Notes under the pieces: model-generated
Databases searched by the model: none
Told to the model about the DNA's origin: nothing
Seen by the model: only the letters and a program-made list of their open reading frames with translations
From: Verrucomicrobiales bacterium
Lineage (GTDB): Bacteria > Verrucomicrobiota > Verrucomicrobiia > Verrucomicrobiales > DEV007
Length of the DNA: 64,000 bases
Direction of reading: 5' to 3'
Assembly (NCBI GenBank): GCA_012960505.1
Contig: DUBC01000007.1
Location: 1-64,000, forward strand
Program-made: the position numbers and the translations under genes
Shown: in pieces, positions 27,518 through 36,727 of the stretch
Numbering within the stretch: the first letter of the stretch is position 1
Layout of the letters: every line of letters starts with the position of its first letter

Positions 27518-28080
27518 TGCATTTATCACGCCTGATCTTCACACTTAGCTTAATTTCTTTAATTGGAATTGCATTGATGTTGGATGGTTTTTTCGCGTCA
27601 CTTCTTAGTCCTTTTGGTGTAAGGATCTTACTTGTTCATACGATATTCCTAACCTGTTCACTTACAGTTTCATTCCCAATGATGCTAGGTTTAGCTTTTG
27701 CTGTTGGTTTTATTTGGGATTCAACTCAGATGGCTGTTACGGGCGCAAATGATGTTGGCTTTGGGTATTCAATTTTCCTGTTAGGCCTTACGGGATCTCT
27801 GATGCAGGGAGTGTGTCCATTATTTAAAAGAGGGCGGTGGGAAGTTCCAATCGTATTGGTCGGAGTGGCGACCGCTCTGCTGATAGCTATGGAGTGGTTT
27901 TTTGTGAGCTTTGGTAGAGCTAAATTTATCGTTCCTGAAAGTTTCTGGAAAGAACTTTGGGTTTCAGCTTTATTGGGCATGCTTGCATCCCCTGTTTTCT
28001 TTTATCTAATATTCAAATTGAGCCGATTGACTGGCTGCCCCATACTTTCAATCAATGGTGGTCTTAAAAATGGAGTCTGA
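27517..28080 (+). CDS. mreD: MreD-like membrane protein
   Basis: The product is a 187-residue integral membrane protein with five or six hydrophobic segments ('LIFTLSLISLIGIALMLDGF', 'LLVHTIFLTCSLTVSFPMML', 'VPIVLVGVATALLIAMEWFF', 'LWVSALLGMLASPVFFYLIF'). MreD sequences are poorly conserved, so the call rests mostly on position: it starts with ATG overlapping the mreC stop (TAATG) and lies directly before mrdA. It takes part in the elongasome. Confidence 0.85.
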   Translation: MHLSRLIFTLSLISLIGIALMLDGFFASLLSPFGVRILLVHTIFLTCSLTVSFPMMLGLAFAVGFIWDSTQMAVTGANDVGFGYSIFLLGLTGSLMQGVCPLFKRGRWEVPIVLVGVATALLIAMEWFFVSFGRAKFIVPESFWKELWVSALLGMLASPVFFYLIFKLSRLTGCPILSINGGLKNGV

Positions 28081-28085
28081 AGGTT

Positions 28086-30407
28086 ATGACATTTGGTTAT
28101 AGATTAAGATTCTATCTTGTTGGCCTGATTTTAATAGGTGGATTTTCTGCTCTCCTAATCCGTTTATTTGTCATACAAATTAATAGGTATGATGAATTTT
28201 CTTCTAAAGTTCCAGGAACTTCAGAGGTTAAGGTTAGGATGCCCGGAGTGAGGGGTATTATTCGTGATCGAAGAGGAAGAGTCCTAGTGGAGAATATTGC
28301 TCGTTACGAAATGCAGTTTAATCTTAAGGAAATCCTTACTAATTATAGAAGAATCATAAAAGACGAGAACTTAGCTATTACTAAAATCAATAGAACAGCT
28401 TCAGTAAAAAAAGAACTTAAAGCAGTTCCTGTTAGTATTTTTGACTTTAAGGATGGGAGCGGAATTAGAAGGAAGAGGAAAGAGGACGATATGGTGACTA
28501 TAGTTTCTGAATTAATTTTCCCTTATTTGGCAAGGATCGGACTTTATAAGGAATTTCATGCTGGAGATCTGCAGAGGCACTGGCGAACTCATGGTGGTCT
28601 TGTTCCTTATACTTATCGTGATGACCTTACTTTTGAGGAGTATGCTATTGCTGCCGAGCATTCATTGGATTTGCCGGGTGTTGCAGTAACAGCTCGCCCC
28701 ATGCGAAAGTATGTTTATGGAGCATTGGCATCTCATATCTTAGGGTTTGTCCGTCAACCCGATATTAAAAAAATTCCAGCCGAAGAGAGGAAGAAATGGG
28801 AATATTATGTGCCTGATGATTTTGGAGGAGATGGAATTGAAAAGACGATGAACCATTTTTTGAGAGGTAAACCAGGGCAGAGGATAATGTTAAAGAATGA
28901 AAAGGGTAGAGTCGTAGATTCTAAGAATGAGGAGGGAGAAGTTATTGGTGAAATAGCATATGAGCCTCCGAAGAGCGGTTCTGATGTTTGGCTCACGCTG
29001 GACCTTCGTTATCAATACATTGCTGAACAGGCATTAAGAAAAGTTGGACGAGGTGCTGTGGTGGTAGTTGCGCCGACATCATATAAAACGAAATTAAAAA
29101 CCTTAGGGAAGGAAGAGGAACATTGGGTATATGCTGGAGATATTTTGGCTATGGCGTCAGTTCCTTCATATGATCCAAATAAATTTATCCCATCGATAAG
29201 TGAGAAAGATTGGAAAAGGTATTTGGAGAATGAGAATAATCCCCTTATTAACAGAGCATTGAAGGATCATGCTCCAGGATCGACGTTTAAAATTCCTGTT
29301 TCTTTATCTGGTATGCTAAGTGACACTGAAGTTAGGGCGTTCGACTGTTTAGGTGGAGCTCGCTTCGGCCCTAAGGTCTTTATGAGGTGTTGGGCGAAAG
29401 CTAAGGGGTACACTCATGGTTCAATAAAGGTTCGTGAGGCTATTAAGACTTCGTGTAATGGGTTCTTTTATAGATATGGAAATGCCACGGGGATTGAAAA
29501 TATATTGAAGGTTTCAAAATGGATGGGCCTTGGAACAAGATCGGGGATTCCTCTTAACAATGAAGATCCTGGATTCATTCCGAGTCCACAATGGAAGAGG
29601 GTGCAGGGTTTAGGGAATTGGGGTGAAGCTGATACGGCTCAAGTTTCGATTGGGCAAGGTGCTACTGAGGCGACGCCCCTTCAGATGGCTATGGTTGCTT
29701 CAACTATAGCTAATGGGGGAAAATATTACCGCCCAAGGCTAATTCATAAGACAGTCGAGGAGGGTAAAGAAAAGCTTAAGCTTTCTGAAGTGCAATATGA
29801 CCTTACAAAATTAGGGATTCCTTTAGAAAAGATTGAAATTTGTAGGAGTGGAATGTGGGATGTTGTGAATGCGATAAGGGGTACGGCTAGGCGTGGAAAA
29901 TCCAAAATCGTTCAAATATCAGGCAAAACAGGGACAGCTCAGACTGGACGTAAGCGTTCCAATGGAACGAACGAAACTAATGCTTGGTTTATAGCATTTG
30001 CTCCTTATGACAAGCCAAAGCTTGCAGTATGTGTTATGGTTGAGAATGGTAAGGCTGGAGGTACTGTGTGTGCACCGATAGCGAAAAGAATCATTGATGG
30101 AATAATGTCTGTGGAACAATTCAATTTTAACCCTAAAGTTGCTTCGGTAAAAGAATCGGAAGGGAATTTTGACTTTGTGGAGCTTGTGAGCTTTGATGAT
30201 GACCCTACTGAGGCTTTTGTCGGTGATGATGATGGTGAAGATGGGACAGCTGTAGCGGCAACGCCAGCACCTGATACGGGCTATGCCATTAGGCAGGCTC
30301 GAGTGATTCCAACCGTAAAAAAAGCTCCAGATACTAGGGGTTCGGTTAAATCAAGGACCGTAAAACGACGAATAGGAATATTAGATAGGAAAGGCAGAGG
30401 GCGCTAG
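28086..30407 (+). CDS. mrdA: Penicillin-binding protein 2 (elongasome transpeptidase)
   Basis: The product has 773 residues. A transmembrane anchor (about 10-32) precedes the pedestal domain ('VRMPGVRGIIRDRRGRVLVE', 'ARPMRKYVYGALASHILGFV') and the transpeptidase domain. The active-site motifs are complete: STFK with Ser399, SCN (456-458) and KTGT (614-617). It cross-links peptidoglycan during lateral growth. It is longer than usual PBP2 (about 600-650) owing to a charged insertion near 100-160 and a roughly 90-residue tail after 680 that is acidic ('FDDDPTEAFVGDDDGEDG') and then basic. It follows mreD by 5 bp; rodA, the usual partner, is not next to it. Confidence 0.95.
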   Translation: MTFGYRLRFYLVGLILIGGFSALLIRLFVIQINRYDEFSSKVPGTSEVKVRMPGVRGIIRDRRGRVLVENIARYEMQFNLKEILTNYRRIIKDENLAITKINRTASVKKELKAVPVSIFDFKDGSGIRRKRKEDDMVTIVSELIFPYLARIGLYKEFHAGDLQRHWRTHGGLVPYTYRDDLTFEEYAIAAEHSLDLPGVAVTARPMRKYVYGALASHILGFVRQPDIKKIPAEERKKWEYYVPDDFGGDGIEKTMNHFLRGKPGQRIMLKNEKGRVVDSKNEEGEVIGEIAYEPPKSGSDVWLTLDLRYQYIAEQALRKVGRGAVVVVAPTSYKTKLKTLGKEEEHWVYAGDILAMASVPSYDPNKFIPSISEKDWKRYLENENNPLINRALKDHAPGSTFKIPVSLSGMLSDTEVRAFDCLGGARFGPKVFMRCWAKAKGYTHGSIKVREAIKTSCNGFFYRYGNATGIENILKVSKWMGLGTRSGIPLNNEDPGFIPSPQWKRVQGLGNWGEADTAQVSIGQGATEATPLQMAMVASTIANGGKYYRPRLIHKTVEEGKEKLKLSEVQYDLTKLGIPLEKIEICRSGMWDVVNAIRGTARRGKSKIVQISGKTGTAQTGRKRSNGTNETNAWFIAFAPYDKPKLAVCVMVENGKAGGTVCAPIAKRIIDGIMSVEQFNFNPKVASVKESEGNFDFVELVSFDDDPTEAFVGDDDGEDGTAVAATPAPDTGYAIRQARVIPTVKKAPDTRGSVKSRTVKRRIGILDRKGRGR

Positions 30408-30500
30408 TAGCTACTGCTGAATGAATTTTGGTAATTAATTACGAAATAAGAAGAATTTAAACCTGAGTCATTATTATGGCTTGCAAAATTATTTTGAGAA

Positions 30501-32078
30501 ATGTTCAAAAAACTAAGGGAGGCAAGGCGCCAGAAAGCGCTAGCCGCAGGATATCAAATTATAGTAAATGTTGAGAAGCTTGAAACAAGAGTAGCGCAAC
30601 TAAGAGACTCAAAGTTAGTAGATTATACAATAGAGCGGACCGGAGATGAGAATATTGTTGGAAGTATTTTCAAGGGTCGCGTTAAGAACATAGAGCCTGG
30701 TCTAAAGGCTATGTTTGTTGATATAGGAACTGAAAAGAATGCTTTTTTGCATTTTTGGGATGCTATACCCGCGGCTTTAGATAAAGGGCTTGAAGAAGTT
30801 AATCGGAAAAAATCGAAGAAGAAGCCGAAGTATATTGAGTCAAATGATATACCAAGCATTTATCCTGTAGGTTCTGAGGTCCTGATTCAGGTTAGTAAGG
30901 GGGCAATAGGTGAAAAAGGGCCCAGGGTAACGACGAATATAACCCTACCGGGTAGATGCATGGTGCTGATGCCTCTTAATGATCAATTCGGAATATCTAG
31001 AAGGATTGATGATCCGAAGGAGCGGCAAAGGTTGCGAAAAATCACAGAGAAAATGAATGTTCCCGAAGGGATGGGAGTGATTTTACGTACCGTTTGTAAG
31101 GGGCAGCGAGCACGTTTTTTGATAAGAGACTTACGCATGCTTACGAGCCAATGGGAAGAAATTGATCAGCTGAGGCGAGATAATAAAGCGCCAGCATGGG
31201 TTTTCCGTGAGCCGGAGTTGGTAGAAAGAACGGTTCGAGATTTTCTTACTGATGAAGTGGCTGAAGTTCTTTGTGATGATGAACCGACGGTTCAGAAAAT
31301 GCAAGAATCCGTAGCTAAGATATCCCCTCGATCACGAAAGAGAATTCATTTTCTTTCAACAAAGCAGCCTATTTTTGAAAAGTTTAATATCGAAAAACAA
31401 ATAAAAAGTGCTTTTGATCGGCAGGTTTGGATGCCTTGTGGAGGGTATATAGTAATTGATGAAACTGAAGCGCTTATATCGATAGATGTTAATACTGGGA
31501 GAAATCGTGGCGGTAAAAACAATTCAGATAGGATGATTCTTGAAACAAATTTGCAGGCAGCGGATGAGGTGGCTAGACAATTGAGATTGAGAAATATCGG
31601 TGGCCTCATTGTAGTTGATTTTATAGATATGAAGGCGCGTAAAGATCAAAACGCTGTGCATCGACGTATGTTAAATCAAACCGATGCGGATAAGGCAAAG
31701 ATTCAGGTTCTCCCTCTTTCGCAGCTTGGTTTAATGGAAATGACGCGGCAGAGGCTTAATGAAAGCTTGAGTAGGTCTATGTTTAATGATTGTCCTTCTT
31801 GCCAAGGTTCTGGACGAATAAAATCCGCGGAAAGTATCAGTGTTGAACTTCAGAGGAAACTTTCAGGACTAATTCAAAGTGGTGATGATAGTCTAGCTGA
31901 CCTAGTTATTGTTGTTCACCCAGAGGTTATGCAGAGGCTAAAGGATGAAGATTCTAATGATTTACTGGAGATGGAAAGACGCCACCATGGAAGATTAACA
32001 TTCCGTAGTGACCCAAGTGGTGCTCGGGAAGATTTTAAGATTGTGTGCCAGTCTACAGGCAAAGAGTTCACTTCCTGA
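30501..32078 (+). CDS. rng: Ribonuclease G (Rne/Rng family)
   Basis: The 525-residue protein is an S1-like-domain endoribonuclease of the RNase E/G family without the long RNase E tail. Residues about 50-150 are the S1 region ('GSIFKGRVKNIEPGLKAMFV', 'AFLHFWDA'). Catalytic metal-binding residues are in 'ISIDVNTG' (Asp near 329) and 'IVVDFIDM' (Asp near 376), and the zinc-link CPSC is at 431-434 followed by QGSGRI. It cuts single-stranded AU-rich RNA and processes rRNA. A mre-to-rng order is common in bacteria. Its 3' end overlaps the convergent lnt gene by 11 bp. A small lysine-rich loop (100-110) interrupts the S1 region. Confidence 0.95.
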   Translation: MFKKLREARRQKALAAGYQIIVNVEKLETRVAQLRDSKLVDYTIERTGDENIVGSIFKGRVKNIEPGLKAMFVDIGTEKNAFLHFWDAIPAALDKGLEEVNRKKSKKKPKYIESNDIPSIYPVGSEVLIQVSKGAIGEKGPRVTTNITLPGRCMVLMPLNDQFGISRRIDDPKERQRLRKITEKMNVPEGMGVILRTVCKGQRARFLIRDLRMLTSQWEEIDQLRRDNKAPAWVFREPELVERTVRDFLTDEVAEVLCDDEPTVQKMQESVAKISPRSRKRIHFLSTKQPIFEKFNIEKQIKSAFDRQVWMPCGGYIVIDETEALISIDVNTGRNRGGKNNSDRMILETNLQAADEVARQLRLRNIGGLIVVDFIDMKARKDQNAVHRRMLNQTDADKAKIQVLPLSQLGLMEMTRQRLNESLSRSMFNDCPSCQGSGRIKSAESISVELQRKLSGLIQSGDDSLADLVIVVHPEVMQRLKDEDSNDLLEMERRHHGRLTFRSDPSGAREDFKIVCQSTGKEFTS

Positions 32079-33705
32079 ATCTAATTAATTTTCTGAAGAT
32101 ATGAGCCATTACTGCAATCAATGAGATTGCTCCGAGTATTATTGAAAATGAATCTCCCATTCGGGCATATAAAGTTTGTTTTGGATTTCTTGGAATCCGA
32201 ATGAGCTCTGGTAAAGAGGCGGTAATGAAAGTATTTTTTTTCGTATCGCCATAGATCATTCGCTTTCCTCCAGGGGTCGATGCCCACCGGTCATGAAGGT
32301 TTCCGGTGGAGTCAATGATGCAGCTAATTCCGGTGTTAGCGCTCCTAATCATTGGTCGTCTAAGTTCGATGCAACGGAACATTGCATTTGCTAAATGCTG
32401 CTCGGAGGCTGCGCTTTTTCCAAACCAACCATCATTAGTTACGTTGACAATTAATTGGGGCTCATTCTTGATGAATTTTCTGGCCAAGTTTCCAAAGGTA
32501 TCCTCAAAACATACTAACGGTATAACACTATAATGTTCAGGCAGACTCATTTTTATGGGGACAGCCTTTTTTCCGGGAGTAAAATCAACACCAATCGCGC
32601 TGGACGCCAATTTTTCGAGGAACGGCAGTGCTGACCTCAGTGGAACATACTCGCCGAAAGGGACGAGATGGATTTTTCGATATGTTTTGGCGGTAGAGGT
32701 ATTTTTCCTAAGAACAACAATGGAATTATAAATGCCTTCTTGAGGTATATTTTCATTTAATCCTAAGACCAGTTCAAAGTCATTAACGGATAGAATGTTA
32801 TTTAAATAAGTTTGTGTTTCTTTGTCATGTAATGAGTAGGGTAATGAACTTTCGGGCCAGACTACCAAATCGAAATCGGCCTTTTCAAGGGTCAGGTAAG
32901 GAGTAGTTAGATCCCAGTATCTTTTGTAAATTTTCTGAGCAGAATTGGCGTCCCATTTTTCGGTTTGATCAATGCCTCCTTGAACTAGGAGGACGCTAAC
33001 CTCGATGTGATCCTCTTTTTCTTTAGTGAGGCTGTTAGTTCCGTAAATAAAAATAGATACAATTAATATGATTCCGACGGCAAAGTCCGGATGTGCTTTG
33101 AGTCTACTTGTCTTTATTTCCCTTGCGATACGGAATATTAATGAAGTGAAAATTGATGAGCAGAATACGATTACAAAAGAAAGGCCAGTGACTCCAATTA
33201 GATCTACGATTTGTATCATAACTAGATCATTTTTGAGCCCTACACCAAGACCGTTCCAAGGAAATCCTGTGAATAACCATCCTCTAAGCCATTCTAATCC
33301 GCACCAAGCAGATCCATTTAGAAATGCACATCTGAGGCTTTCAATTGAAGGGTTAGAGAATAACCTTTTTGATTTCAAAGAGGCATCAACTGCTTTAGAA
33401 TCAAAGAATGATGGTCTGCCTATGGTGGCGGCAAATGCCCCCCATATTGCGAAATATAATGCTAGAAATGCTGGCAGCAGAGTGCAAGCGGCTAAATGAA
33501 TGTGATGTAGCCATGAGAGATTTATCAGAAAGAAAGTTAAACCGGCTGCGTAACCTAGCGTGGCTCCTCTGAGTGCACGTTTTTTGTAAGATGTTTTAGC
33601 TGATCCGAACCATATTGCAGAAATTAGCGGAATGAGGGAAATCCAAATTAGTTCTCCGAGATTAAATTGGGGGTAGCAGAGAGATAGAATGATGCCGGAT
33701 AACAA
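32068..33705 (-). CDS. lnt: Apolipoprotein N-acyltransferase
   Basis: The 545-residue frame begins at TTG 33705; the frame is open a little further upstream, so the start is uncertain by up to about 20 residues. Five or six N-terminal membrane helices are followed by a nitrilase-type domain. The catalytic triad is present: Glu285 in 'VVWPESSLPY', Lys344 in 'RKIHLVPFGEYVP', Cys399 in 'PLVCFEDTFG'. Lnt adds the third acyl chain to lipoproteins in the inner membrane, and lipoprotein genes occur in the window. It lies 72 bp downstream of the phosphohexomutase on the same strand. Confidence 0.93.
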   Translation of the reverse strand: MLSGIILSLCYPQFNLGELIWISLIPLISAIWFGSAKTSYKKRALRGATLGYAAGLTFFLINLSWLHHIHLAACTLLPAFLALYFAIWGAFAATIGRPSFFDSKAVDASLKSKRLFSNPSIESLRCAFLNGSAWCGLEWLRGWLFTGFPWNGLGVGLKNDLVMIQIVDLIGVTGLSFVIVFCSSIFTSLIFRIAREIKTSRLKAHPDFAVGIILIVSIFIYGTNSLTKEKEDHIEVSVLLVQGGIDQTEKWDANSAQKIYKRYWDLTTPYLTLEKADFDLVVWPESSLPYSLHDKETQTYLNNILSVNDFELVLGLNENIPQEGIYNSIVVLRKNTSTAKTYRKIHLVPFGEYVPLRSALPFLEKLASSAIGVDFTPGKKAVPIKMSLPEHYSVIPLVCFEDTFGNLARKFIKNEPQLIVNVTNDGWFGKSAASEQHLANAMFRCIELRRPMIRSANTGISCIIDSTGNLHDRWASTPGGKRMIYGDTKKNTFITASLPELIRIPRNPKQTLYARMGDSFSIILGAISLIAVMAHIFRKLIRFRK

Positions 33706-33777
33706 AGATGTAATTGTTGCCCAAGGTCTGGAAAGTAGTTTTAGTTTTTGGAGCAGAATAAATTTAAGTTAGTTGCT

Positions 33778-35730
33778 CTAAGATAGCTTTTTTTGAATGT
33801 CTTCTTGAATCCATTCCCAAAGAGAAGTCAGCCCTTCGGATGTTTGTGATTTTATTATATGAAGATTCTTGTTTTGTATTTCTTCCTTTGATGCGTATCC
33901 ATAAAAGTAATATTTTATTTTAGGCTCAGTTCCAGAAGGCCTCACCGCAAACCGACGTCCATCATCGAGCTCAATGAATAGCATCTTTTCTTTTGGAATA
34001 AGATCACCTTCAGCATCTTTAATTGTTTCTTCAGAAAAGTTGATAATCTTCTTAACCTCAGACCCATCACATTTAATCGGGGGTTGATTGGAATATGATT
34101 GTATCAGGGTTTCTATGCATTCAGCGCCATCGGCACCTTCGAATACCTTATTAGTATTCATTTCTATGTAGTATCCAAATTCAGAATATATGTTGTCTAG
34201 AAGTTGGATTAAGCTCATTCCTTTAGAGGCTGCGAATGCAGCTGTTTCTGCGAACAACACAACAGCGCTGTTGCCATCCTTGTCGCGAGTAAAGTCACAG
34301 GCCAGATAACCGTAACTTTCTTCTCCTCCAAATATGAAGAAGGTACCTTTGTCTAGCTGAACATTTCGAGCGTCGCTGACACTGAGTGACTTATATGTGG
34401 CATATACATCATCAGGCAAGGACCTTTCATACGCACCTAGTTTTTGACTGATGTATTTAAATCCTGTCAAAGTATCAATCACTTTAATGCCATAATGATC
34501 TGCAATGCTTCGTTGCAATTCGGTGGTTACAAAAGTTTTAATGACTACAGAATTATGCCGGTTCTGCTGATTAAGGATGTTTAATTCGAATAGTGTTTTG
34601 ATTCTATAGTAGAGGAGTAGTGATCCTATTTGATTCCCTGTCAATAGTTCCATTTTCCCTGATTCGTTTCTTACTGCGACACCCATCCTGTCGCAATCTG
34701 GGTCAGTTCCGATTACTAGATCAGAGCCGGTAGATTCAGCCAAATCGATACCCATTTTTAAAGCAGGGCCATTTTCTGGGTTTGGTGAATCTACGGTCGG
34801 GAATCGGCCGTCTGGAGAATCCTGTTCAGTTACTGTCTCGCATTTGAAGCCCAAATCATTCAGTAGTTGAGGTACGTGGACACCCCCCGCTCCATGCAGT
34901 GCAGTAAACACTATTTTCAATGAATTATTTTGATTAACGAGATCGGGCTGGAGTACTAGAGATTTTACTCGGTCAAGGTACTCTGTCTCAACGATTTCAG
35001 GCACAGAGGATACGCTCCCTTGTTCAGAGTTTGGGAGTGGGTCAAATTGTTCAGTAGAAATACTGTTAACTCTTTCAATTATTCCTTGAGTGTGCGGTGG
35101 AATTATAGCTGCTCCGTCAGAAAAATTAACCTTGTACCCGTTATCGTGATAAGGATTATGGCTGGCCGTTATCATGACTCCAGCATGGCAATTAAGTTCT
35201 CTGATCGCGAATGACATTACTGGTGTTGCTTTATGGCTATTAAACAAATACACGTCAGCACCTATCTTGGCTGCTATATTGGCGCACAGTACTGCAAAAT
35301 CTTTGGAGAAGTGTCTTGTGTCGTGACAAAAAACGATCCGAACCCGCTCATTAGAGCCTTCGCCTTTGAGCCATTTTTGTAAGTACTGAATGAGGCCTCT
35401 AGTCGCCCGATTTAGGTTATATGTGTTCATTGCATTGCTGCCAATGCATGGATGTTCAGGTCTTCCATTAGGGCCTCCATCTCCCTGTTCGGATTTTGTA
35501 ATTATGCGGCCAATGGTTCTGCCTCTGAGCCCTCCCGTACCAAATGATAAGCACTTATAGAATCGATCATTAAGTTCTTCCCAATTATTGCCTTGTGCTA
35601 ATTCTTCTACGGATGAAATGTATAGAGGATTGGGGTTGGATCCTAAAAAATCTGATATATTCTTAAGGGACGAATCAAGAAGTTTTCCTTCTGAATTTGC
35701 GAGGCTAAGTCTTGATGTTAGATCGTCCAT
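33778..35730 (-). CDS. Phosphoglucomutase/phosphomannomutase
   Basis: The 650-residue cytoplasmic protein is an alpha-D-phosphohexomutase. All signature loops are visible: the phosphoserine loop 'MITASHNPYHDNGYK' (Ser190), the metal loop 'GTDPDCDRMG' (341-350), the sugar loop 'FFIFGGEESYG' (464-474) and the phosphate-binding 'RFAVRPSGTEPK' near 605. The long form (over 570 residues, opening with 'FGTGGLRG') groups it with the PgcA-like branch active on glucose-1-phosphate and mannose- or ribose-phosphates. It feeds glycogen or cell-surface sugar pathways. It is divergent from the methyltransferase gene, with 24 bp between the starts. Confidence 0.93.
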   Translation of the reverse strand: MDDLTSRLSLANSEGKLLDSSLKNISDFLGSNPNPLYISSVEELAQGNNWEELNDRFYKCLSFGTGGLRGRTIGRIITKSEQGDGGPNGRPEHPCIGSNAMNTYNLNRATRGLIQYLQKWLKGEGSNERVRIVFCHDTRHFSKDFAVLCANIAAKIGADVYLFNSHKATPVMSFAIRELNCHAGVMITASHNPYHDNGYKVNFSDGAAIIPPHTQGIIERVNSISTEQFDPLPNSEQGSVSSVPEIVETEYLDRVKSLVLQPDLVNQNNSLKIVFTALHGAGGVHVPQLLNDLGFKCETVTEQDSPDGRFPTVDSPNPENGPALKMGIDLAESTGSDLVIGTDPDCDRMGVAVRNESGKMELLTGNQIGSLLLYYRIKTLFELNILNQQNRHNSVVIKTFVTTELQRSIADHYGIKVIDTLTGFKYISQKLGAYERSLPDDVYATYKSLSVSDARNVQLDKGTFFIFGGEESYGYLACDFTRDKDGNSAVVLFAETAAFAASKGMSLIQLLDNIYSEFGYYIEMNTNKVFEGADGAECIETLIQSYSNQPPIKCDGSEVKKIINFSEETIKDAEGDLIPKEKMLFIELDDGRRFAVRPSGTEPKIKYYFYGYASKEEIQNKNLHIIKSQTSEGLTSLWEWIQEDIQKKLS

Positions 35731-35754
35731 GTTGTTTTTTGGTAACTATAGATT

Positions 35755-36663
35755 TTGAATAAACAAATAAATACTGCCTTTATAAAACGCAAAGGGATTC
35801 TTTCCAAAGAGACTGATTCTTTTAGACTTTTTGATGGTGTTGGAGACGGCATTGCAGATCTTTTCATCGATGTTTTTGCCGGTCATTGGCTCGTTTCTTA
35901 TTTAGACGAAAAGCCTGTAGATGCGATCGAATGTGAATTGCCTAGGAAAAGTTTGTGGTTCAAAAAGCTAGATAAAACTGAAAAAGAATCTGCTCAGTGT
36001 GAAGAAGGGGATCCTGCAATTGGGAGAATTAAAATTAAAGAGAATAATGTTAAGTATTTAGTCGATCTTGAAATTGGTTATTCACAGGGCATTTTTCTCG
36101 ATCAACGTGATAATCGATTGGAGGTCAGGGCTAGATCATCAGGGATTAGGGTTTTAAACTGTTTTTCATATACTTGCGCGTTCTCACTAGTTGCGGCTCT
36201 CGGGAGCGCCGTTTCAACGACAAGTATTGACCTATCTAATTCATATCTTCAGTGGGGAAAACGTAACTTCCAGCTAAATGGAATCGATCTGGACCATGAT
36301 GACCATTATTTTTGCAGAGGTGATGTTTTTGAGTGGTTACGACAGTTCAGGAAGAAGGATAGGATGTTTGGAGGCATCATCCTAGACCCGCCCTCTTTTT
36401 CTAGAGTTGGAAGGCGCGGAGTCTTTAGCGCTGAAAAAGACTATTCTTCACTAGTGAGTGAGGCTGCTCATCTTATTGAACAAGGAGGGTGGATTCTAGC
36501 CTCATGTAACCATCGTGGTGTTTCCAGTGAAAAATTTGTTAACGCATTAACAATTGGGATCGATAATGCTAGAAGAAATATTAAAACAATTGATCGGAAA
36601 CCAATGGCTAGTGACTTTTCTGGCGAGGAGTATCTTAAAAGCTTTTGGATCGAGATAGAATAA
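35755..36663 (+). CDS. Class I SAM-dependent methyltransferase, RlmI-like
   Basis: The 302-residue protein starts at TTG. The C-terminal two thirds are a Rossmann methyltransferase related to 23S rRNA (cytosine-5) methyltransferase RlmI: 'EIGYSQGIFLDQRDNR' near 107, the SAM motif 'VLNCFSYTCAFSLVAALGSA' near 138, 'SIDLSNSYLQWGKRNFQLNG' and the catalytic region 'GGIILDPPSFSR' near 215. RlmI has about 396 residues with an N-terminal PUA domain and two cysteines; this one is shorter, lacks a full PUA domain, and its substrate may be different. It is the first gene of the rightward hisD unit. Confidence 0.85.
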   Translation: MNKQINTAFIKRKGILSKETDSFRLFDGVGDGIADLFIDVFAGHWLVSYLDEKPVDAIECELPRKSLWFKKLDKTEKESAQCEEGDPAIGRIKIKENNVKYLVDLEIGYSQGIFLDQRDNRLEVRARSSGIRVLNCFSYTCAFSLVAALGSAVSTTSIDLSNSYLQWGKRNFQLNGIDLDHDDHYFCRGDVFEWLRQFRKKDRMFGGIILDPPSFSRVGRRGVFSAEKDYSSLVSEAAHLIEQGGWILASCNHRGVSSEKFVNALTIGIDNARRNIKTIDRKPMASDFSGEEYLKSFWIEIE

Positions 36664-36727
36664 AATTGAATAAAATCATTATAGAGATCTTTGCAATTAA
36701 CGCTGGAAGAGGTTATCCGTTTATTTA

